A DNA stretch of 8,339 nucleotides from an uncultured Clostridia bacterium (GTDB lineage: Bacteria; Bacillota; Clostridia; Christensenellales; CAG-1252): the NCBI GenBank assembly GCA_946626795.1, contig CAMOUZ010000048.1, positions 1-8,339 of the forward strand, written 5' to 3'. The notes under the pieces are model-generated. The model saw only the letters and a program-made list of their open reading frames with translations, ran no database searches and was not told where the DNA came from. Made by a program: the position numbers and the translations under genes. Every line of letters begins with the position of its first letter. The first letter of the stretch is position 1. This document shows positions 4,614 through 8,339 of the stretch, piece after piece.

Positions 4614-5565
4614 CGGTGTCCACTTTGCCGAGCGCAAGGACGAAAACGTCCTTGGGCAGATAAATATAATCCAAACCCGCCTGCGGATCCTCGGGATCGA
4701 TAACGCCGTAATTTTGGAAGGTGATGCCGTAATAAGCATTCGCAATGCCCGCGCTTGATGCAATGTCCTTGCTATCCGCCAAGAGCGCCTCGACGGGAGA
4801 AAGCGCCGCGAGCCCTCTGCCATCCGCCTCTTCCTTATACGTATTGAGATCTCCGAGGAGGATGACCTTATCCACCGTCCTCGTCGTCTCTCCGATTTTG
4901 ACCGTCTTCGTCATCGCCTCACCGACCTTATCGGCAAGCACTTGGAGCTCTTGGTCACGCCCTTGATCGATCTTCCATTCGGGGTGTGCGTTGAAGACGG
5001 TGATCACAACATCCTTGACCTTATCCCTGAGCGTGACATAGGTGGTGATGCGGTACTCTTTCGCGCCCCAGCTCCTGCTCATCACGTCGGGAGTCTCGGA
5101 GAGCCAGAACGTGCCATCCTCGATGTATTCAAACCTCACTTCGTTATAGAAAATGGGGCAGGACTCGGAGCGAGCTCCCTTTTCGTCACGATACGTGACC
5201 ACGCTGCCATACCCTTCGAGATGCTCCGTGAGGAACTCATACTGCCCGCGCTGGACTTCCTGCGCGCCGAGGATGTCGGGCTGCACCGCCTCGATATTCG
5301 CAAGGTAATACTCCGCCCTCTTATACCAACGGCGATCCCCCGTATCCATCTTGCTCCGAGAGGTCCATTTCTCCTTCCTGCGAATATTCGCGCTCATGAT
5401 GACGAAAGAGGCATCCTCCGAAAGGGCGGGCGCCGTGACCTTCGAATCAATCTTTTTATACGCAAAATAACCGAACGCGCCCAAAAGCGAGAGCGCGACG
5501 ATCCCCGCCGTGACGACGAGCGCAACGACGGAAACGCAGATGATGGTGAGCAGCTTCTTTTTCAT
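4555..5565 (-). CDS. Membrane-anchored EEP-fold hydrolase
   Basis: This 336-aa protein has an N-terminal MKKK followed by one long hydrophobic segment (about residues 5-35). No lipobox or clear signal-peptidase site is seen, so it is probably an uncleaved signal anchor that places the enzyme outside the membrane. The EEP domain follows, with N60 (SANIRR), E103 (AQEV), N192 and H194 (FNAHPE), D239 and N241 (LGDLNT), D299 (LDYIYLP) and D326-H327 (SDHFP): all catalytic and metal positions are kept. It carries inserts absent from the downstream paralogue, notably at about 218-232 (TKTVKIGETTRTVDK) and 283-296. The ATG at 5565 follows GGAGG. Likely activity is a divalent-metal phosphodiesterase or phosphatase acting on extracellular nucleic acids, phospholipids or phosphorylated sugars; the substrate is unknown. 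Confidence 0.9.
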   Translation of the reverse strand: MKKKLLTIICVSVVALVVTAGIVALSLLGAFGYFAYKKIDSKVTAPALSEDASFVIMSANIRRKEKWTSRSKMDTGDRRWYKRAEYYLANIEAVQPDILGAQEVQRGQYEFLTEHLEGYGSVVTYRDEKGARSESCPIFYNEVRFEYIEDGTFWLSETPDVMSRSWGAKEYRITTYVTLRDKVKDVVITVFNAHPEWKIDQGRDQELQVLADKVGEAMTKTVKIGETTRTVDKVILLGDLNTYKEEADGRGLAALSPVEALLADSKDIASSAGIANAYYGITFQNYGVIDPEDPQAGLDYIYLPKDVFVLALGKVDTVYDGVYPSDHFPIWAKVKF

Positions 5566-5595
5566 TTGCCATGCCTCCGATCTTTTATCTTATTC

Positions 5596-5624
5596 ATTAT
5601 AGGCTTCTCGCGCGCGCAAGTCAA
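5596..5624 (-). promoter_or_regulatory. Sigma-A promoter before the tandem EEP genes
   Basis: On the minus strand, TTGACT (5619-5624), a 17-base spacer and TATAAT (5596-5601) lie about 30 bases before the ATG at 5565. The spacer is an unusual alternating GCGCGCGCG run. The promoter begins just after the stop of the 243-aa gene upstream. Confidence 0.8.
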
Positions 5625-5627
5625 ACC

Positions 5628-5647
5628 CTTGACGGGAAATCGTCAAG
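5628..5647 (-). other. Small hairpin over the stop codon of the 243-aa gene
   Basis: CTTGACG (5628-5634) and CGTCAAG (5641-5647) form a perfect 7-bp stem with a 6-base loop that includes the stop codon (5643-5645). On the minus strand only TTT follows, so it would be a weak terminator at best. Transcription probably continues into the EEP genes. Confidence 0.45.
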
Positions 5648-6374
5648 AGAGGAGCTTCGCTGCGATCTTCCGATTACGCGGACGTTGGAGCTCGAAATCC
5701 ACGAATTTCTCGAAATCCGCCTTGGAGAGGAAAAGATCCATGATCCCCTCGTGGGAGACGGTGGAAAGGATGACTTCTCCCCCTTCCGAGACTTCGAGAT
5801 CCTCATACGAAAGCGGCGTCTCGCCGAGATAAAAAGCGCCGAAATCATAGCCTTCTTCGGGGGCGTCGCCGAGGGAGGAATCCAAAAGCGCGTCCTTCAC
5901 TTCGCGGGTGAGGGAGAAAGCGCAGGCTTCGTGGAGCTCATTGCCGTCGCCGAAGGTCACGCGGGGCGAAAGGCTCTTATGGAAGGCGGCGTCCGCCTCG
6001 CTGAGATACGCATAATCCACCGTGACGTGATAAGAACGGCGGAGCATCTTCTTCACTTCCTCCTCTTGGCGGATGAGATCCGCGACGTACTTTCCATACG
6101 CCTCGGGGGTGACGTTCCCGCCGAGAAAGCTCCGAAGCGCCTCCCCCGCCTTGGCGGGATCGAAACTCTTCACGCTCTCGACATACGCCCGCTCCCGCTT
6201 CTCGATCTCCTGCTCTTTCTCGCGGAAAGCCGCCTCCAAAAGGGACTCCTCGAAAGGGCGAAGCAGGCAATTCGTGCGACATTTCGCCTCCGCTCCGATC
6301 TCGATGGCAAAGCGGATCATCACGGCGCGCTCTTCCGCCGTCAAACTTCCCGTAAAACGTATGGCTCTTTTCAT
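5643..6374 (-). CDS. Protein of unknown function with a coiled-coil-like N-terminal half
   Basis: I do not recognise this 243-aa protein. There is no signal peptide and no membrane segment, so it should be cytoplasmic. Residues about 41-66 (FEESLLEAAF, then REKEQEIEKRERAY) and 95-115 are strongly charged helices of coiled-coil type. C32 and C36 (KCRTNC) are close together and could bind metal, but no second pair is near. The C-terminal half (about 115-230) is acidic and looks alpha/beta, with DFGAFYLGETPLSYEDLEV (177-195) and SEGGEVILSTVSHEGIMDL (196-214). The MKRAIRFTGSLTAEERAVM start resembles small stress or host-response proteins only superficially. The ATG at 6374 follows GAAGGAG. It lies directly upstream of the EEP pair with no strong terminator between, so a shared transcript is likely. 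Confidence 0.8.
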   Translation of the reverse strand: MKRAIRFTGSLTAEERAVMIRFAIEIGAEAKCRTNCLLRPFEESLLEAAFREKEQEIEKRERAYVESVKSFDPAKAGEALRSFLGGNVTPEAYGKYVADLIRQEEEVKKMLRRSYHVTVDYAYLSEADAAFHKSLSPRVTFGDGNELHEACAFSLTREVKDALLDSSLGDAPEEGYDFGAFYLGETPLSYEDLEVSEGGEVILSTVSHEGIMDLFLSKADFEKFVDFELQRPRNRKIAAKLLS

Positions 6375-6468
6375 ATCGCTCCTTCTCCGCGCGCCGAACA
6401 GGTATATTTCCGAGGAAAAACGTCCAAGATCATACCGTCACGGAACGCAAAAACGTGTACTGAAAGAT

Positions 6469-6497
6469 ATTATACTATATTCTCAGCGAAAACACAA
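6469..6497 (-). promoter_or_regulatory. Predicted promoter for the 243-aa gene
   Basis: On the minus strand a perfect TATAAT (6469-6474) is preceded by a 17-base spacer and TTGTGT (6492-6497), which matches only the TTG of the -35 consensus. The leader to the ATG at 6374 would be about 90 bases. It diverges from the HU promoter. Confidence 0.5.
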
Positions 6498-6514
6498 TAT
6501 TTAGCGGAAAACAC
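6485..6514. repeat. Two direct repeats between divergent promoters
   Basis: AGCGAAAACAC (6485-6495) and AGCGGAAAACAC (6503-6514) differ by one inserted G, and their common ends are 19 bases apart, close to two helical turns. They lie between the HU -35 and the -10 of the divergent gene, where a regulator of either could bind. Confidence 0.45.
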
Positions 6515-6518
6515 GCTA

Positions 6519-6547
6519 TTGACACGCAAGATTTAGTATGATACAAT
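6519..6547 (+). promoter_or_regulatory. Strong sigma-A promoter of the HU gene
   Basis: A perfect TTGACA (6519-6524), a 17-base spacer and TACAAT (6542-6547; one mismatch) lie about 40 bases before the ATG at 6588. This suits a highly expressed nucleoid protein. Confidence 0.9.
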
Positions 6548-6587
6548 ATATGTGACATTATTTGTCCAAGAAGGGAGGTATTTTCAA

Positions 6588-6863
6588 ATGACAAAGAACG
6601 ATTTAGTGAAAGCGATCGCCGCACAGGCAGAGATCAACAACGCGCAAGCAGCCAAGGCTCTTGACGCATTCATCGCGGCAGTCACCGACGCCATCAAGGG
6701 CGGAGACAAAGTGAGCCTCGTAGGCTTCGGTACCTTCGAGCTCAAAGCGATCCCCGCGAAAGAAGGCATCAATCCCGCCACCGGCGAGAAGATCAAGATC
6801 GCGGCGAGCAAGAAGCCCGTTTTGAAATTCGGCAAAGCCTATAAGGACGGTTTCAACGCGTAA
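6588..6863 (+). CDS. HU-type nucleoid DNA-binding protein
   Basis: This 91-aa protein has the standard HU length. It starts MTKNDLVKAIA, carries the family signature around VSLVGFGTFELKAIPAKEG (residues about 43-61), and then has the DNA-binding beta-arm with the NPATGEKIKI segment, whose Pro intercalates into DNA. It ends KPVLKFGKAYKDGFN. HU dimers bend and wrap DNA non-specifically and compact the nucleoid. The ATG at 6588 has a near-perfect AGGGAGGT site. An upstream GTG in frame (6552) lies at the expected transcription start and was rejected. It is a single-gene unit with a strong promoter and a strong terminator. Integration host factor is an alternative name for the fold, but the length and arm favour HU. 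Confidence 0.95.
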   Translation: MTKNDLVKAIAAQAEINNAQAAKALDAFIAAVTDAIKGGDKVSLVGFGTFELKAIPAKEGINPATGEKIKIAASKKPVLKFGKAYKDGFNA

Positions 6864-6885
6864 GCGAAGACAAAATAACTAAATC

Positions 6886-6914
6886 AAAAAAGTCGGCGAG
6901 GAGCCGACTTTTTT
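6886..6914. terminator. Bidirectional intrinsic terminator between HU and pyrR
   Basis: A 12-bp stem pairs 6886-6897 (AAAAAAGTCGGC) with 6903-6914 (GCCGACTTTTTT) around a 5-base loop. T-runs are present on both strands, so it can end both HU and the convergent mrp-pyrR transcript. Confidence 0.95.
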
Positions 6915-6951
6915 CTTTCTTTTTTTGCGGGAAAATCTCCGAAAAGGAAGA

Positions 6952-7497
6952 TCAATCCTCCGCTTCGCAGATATAGACGCCGGTCTCGCCGTCCGTCTCT
7001 TCGAACGCCACGGAGATCATCTCCTTGAGGGAAGTCGGGATATTCTTCCCGACGAAATCCGCGCGGATGGGCAGCTCGCGATGTCCGCGATCAATGAGAA
7101 CGGCAAGCTGAATGGTCTTCGGACGACCCGTATGCAAGATCGCCTCGATGGCGGCGCGTACGGTGCGCCCCGTGAAAAGGACGTCGTCCACCAAGATGAT
7201 ATTCTTCCCCACGATGTCGCAAGGGATGTCCGAACCTTTCACGGCGGGCGTGGGGGAAAGCTCCGTGAGGTCGTCACGATACAACGTAATGTCCAAAGAG
7301 CCGCAAGGCACCTTCTTCCCTTCTATCTTCTCGATATTCGCGCGAATGCGCTCCGCCATCGGAACGCCGCGCGTCTTGATGCCGAGGAGAACGAGATCCT
7401 CCGTCCCTTTATTCCGCTCCAAGATCTCATGCGAGATGCGAAGTAAGGCGCGCCCGACGCTCGTCTCATCCATCAAAAAGGTCTTTCGCTTCATCAT
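6952..7497 (-). CDS. pyrR: PyrR, pyrimidine operon regulator / uracil phosphoribosyltransferase
   Basis: This 181-aa protein has the typical PyrR length and a type I phosphoribosyltransferase fold. The PRPP-binding loop is IILVDDVLFTGRTVRAA (residues 100-116), with the acidic pair D104-D105 and TGRT. KTRGVPMAERI (41-51) and LDITLYRDDL (68-77) are also family hallmarks. PyrR binds UMP and the anti-antiterminator of pyr mRNA to cause attenuation, and has weak UPRTase activity. The start is ATGATG: the first ATG (7497) overlaps the mrp stop by 4 bases and the second would shorten the protein by one residue. The ribosome binding site GAGGTGGAG is inside the end of mrp. No pyr attenuator or pyrimidine biosynthesis gene lies nearby in the window, so it would act in trans. 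Confidence 0.95.
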   Translation of the reverse strand: MMKRKTFLMDETSVGRALLRISHEILERNKGTEDLVLLGIKTRGVPMAERIRANIEKIEGKKVPCGSLDITLYRDDLTELSPTPAVKGSDIPCDIVGKNIILVDDVLFTGRTVRAAIEAILHTGRPKTIQLAVLIDRGHRELPIRADFVGKNIPTSLKEMISVAFEETDGETGVYICEAED

Positions 7498-8306
7498 ATT
7501 TTCTCCACCTCGTCGGCAAGCGCCGTAAGATAATCCCCCTCGACGAGCTCGATCTTGCCGCTATCCGCAAGCGCTGTGATCGCGGGATCGATCGGGAGCT
7601 CTTCCACGATCTTACCACTCTCCGCGGCGATCTTCGCCGCTTTGCTTTCGCCGAAAATGCGATGTTTCTCGCCGCATTTCGGGCAAACATAATAAGCCAT
7701 ATTCTCCACGAAGCCGAGGACGGGAACATGGAGGAGCTCCGCCATCTTCACCGCCTTCTTTACGATCATATCCACGAGATCCTGCGGCGTGGTGACCACG
7801 ATGACACCGTCCAAAGGAAGGGACTGCATCACGGTGAGGGGGACGTCGCCCGTGCCCGGGGGCATATCCACGAACATAAAGTCCACGTCCTTCCAGACCA
7901 CCTGCGTCCAGAAATTCTTCACCATTCCCGCCACGACGGGGCCGCGCCATACGACGGGATCCGTCTCATTCTCCAAAAGGAGGTTTATGCTCATGATCTG
8001 CGTGCCGAAAGCGCTCTCCAAGGGAAGAATGCCCGTCTCGTCTCCATAAGCATGCCCCTTGACGCCGAAAGCGCGCGGGATGGAAGGACCGGTGATGTCC
8101 GCGTCAAGGATCGCCGCGCGATACCCCCTGCGCTGACACGCCACCGCCATCAGCGAGGTCACGAGGGATTTTCCCACGCCGCCCTTTCCGCTGATGATCC
8201 CGATGACTTTTTTCACGCGGGAAAGCTCATGCAGACTTTCCTTCTCTATCCCCTGCCTCTCGCCGCAATTTTCCGAGCAAGATCCGCAATTATGATCGCA
8301 AGCCAT
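7494..8306 (-). CDS. Mrp/NBP35-type iron-sulfur cluster carrier ATPase
   Basis: This 270-aa P-loop ATPase is of the MinD/Mrp group. It has the deviant Walker A GKGGVGKS (40-47), DADITGPS (68-75), and the switch/Walker B region FVDMPPGTGD (145-154). A C-terminal CPKC (C208, C211) matches the cluster-bridging CxxC of Mrp/ApbC dimers. The N-terminal tail also has C3, C7, C10 and C14, reminiscent of the N-terminal ferredoxin-like motif of NBP35. Such proteins hold a [4Fe-4S] cluster and pass it to apo-proteins. There is no N-terminal DUF59 domain. The ATG at 8306 follows GAGGTGG and gives the Cys-rich start; another ATG at 8318 lies within that ribosome binding site and was rejected. It is the first gene before pyrR, with a 4-base ATGA overlap. 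Confidence 0.93.
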   Translation of the reverse strand: MACDHNCGSCSENCGERQGIEKESLHELSRVKKVIGIISGKGGVGKSLVTSLMAVACQRRGYRAAILDADITGPSIPRAFGVKGHAYGDETGILPLESAFGTQIMSINLLLENETDPVVWRGPVVAGMVKNFWTQVVWKDVDFMFVDMPPGTGDVPLTVMQSLPLDGVIVVTTPQDLVDMIVKKAVKMAELLHVPVLGFVENMAYYVCPKCGEKHRIFGESKAAKIAAESGKIVEELPIDPAITALADSGKIELVEGDYLTALADEVEKI

Positions 8307-8333
8307 ATGCCACCTCATAGATTTAATGACGGT

Positions 8334-8339
8334 ATTATA
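8334..8339 (-). promoter_or_regulatory. Likely -10 element of the mrp-pyrR promoter at the window edge
   Basis: On the minus strand the last six bases read TATAAT, about 28 bases before the mrp ATG at 8306. The -35 would be outside the window, so it cannot be checked. If it is real, the leader is very short and has no room for an attenuator. Confidence 0.45.

Noticed and set aside
5608..5617. Alternating CG run as a Z-DNA element
   Set aside because: Only about 9-10 bases long. It simply fills the promoter spacer, so I noted it there and do not claim a structure.
4942..5832. Long plus-strand open frames at 4942-5832 and 5571-6536
   Set aside because: They lie antisense to the EEP gene and the 243-aa gene, which have good starts, promoters and family motifs. 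Their translations are mirror images of biased codons and show no family features.
6552..6587. Longer HU start at a GTG (6552)
   Set aside because: It sits at the expected transcription start, only five bases after the -10, and the ATG at 6588 has an excellent AGGGAGGT site and the normal HU N-terminus.
1..8339. CRISPR array, tRNA, rRNA, riboswitch or toxin-antitoxin pair
   Set aside because: I looked for spaced repeats, tRNA-like cloverleaf arms, known riboswitch cores and small paired genes, and found none that can be supported.

Overview
This window looks like chromosomal DNA from an anaerobic Gram-positive bacterium of the Clostridia, probably a gut-type lineage. The supporting signs are a rubrerythrin with its rubredoxin domain at the N-terminus, a PyrR-type pyrimidine regulator, strong AGGAGG-like ribosome binding sites, sigma-A-type TTGACA/TATAAT promoters, a clostridial-style HypA/HypB pair and a small diderm-independent lipoprotein. 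The species cannot be named from the sequence alone. I found no rRNA, tRNA, CRISPR array or intact mobile element.

Layout. Bases 1-1073 (+ strand) hold the last codons of an unidentified gene, overlapped by hypB and then hypA, the GTPase and metallochaperone for nickel delivery. A bidirectional terminator separates them from a convergent minus-strand pair of small unrecognised membrane proteins (1144-1859), which has its own promoter, an operator-like inverted repeat and a leader hairpin. Next on the minus strand are a small predicted lipoprotein (2034-2414) and a truncated tyrosine recombinase of which only the N-terminal DNA-binding part remains (2462-2854). The recombinase leader carries several TTTGACA/TGTCAAA elements. 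Then comes the reverse-type rubrerythrin (3030-3575).

Bases 3722-6374 (minus strand) form a likely transcription unit. A 243-aa protein of unknown function is followed by two tandem endonuclease/exonuclease/phosphatase (EEP) fold hydrolases. The first of these is membrane-anchored. The second is its paralogue and has lost the anchor. The unit ends in a hairpin whose loop contains the -35 element of the rubrerythrin promoter.

A divergent intergenic region (6375-6587) leads to the + strand HU gene (6588-6863). HU converges, across a second bidirectional terminator, on a minus-strand mrp-pyrR pair (6952-8306): a Mrp/NBP35-type iron-sulfur carrier ATPase translationally coupled to PyrR.

How the genes fit together. 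Most of the named genes concern metal cofactors and anaerobic redox housekeeping (HypAB nickel delivery, Mrp Fe-S transfer, rubrerythrin peroxide detoxification) or core functions (HU, PyrR). The least explained parts are the EEP pair with its 243-aa upstream partner and the two-gene membrane module at 1144-1859. These are the best places to look for undescribed biology. I saw no convincing complete novel system such as a defence island or a biosynthetic cluster.
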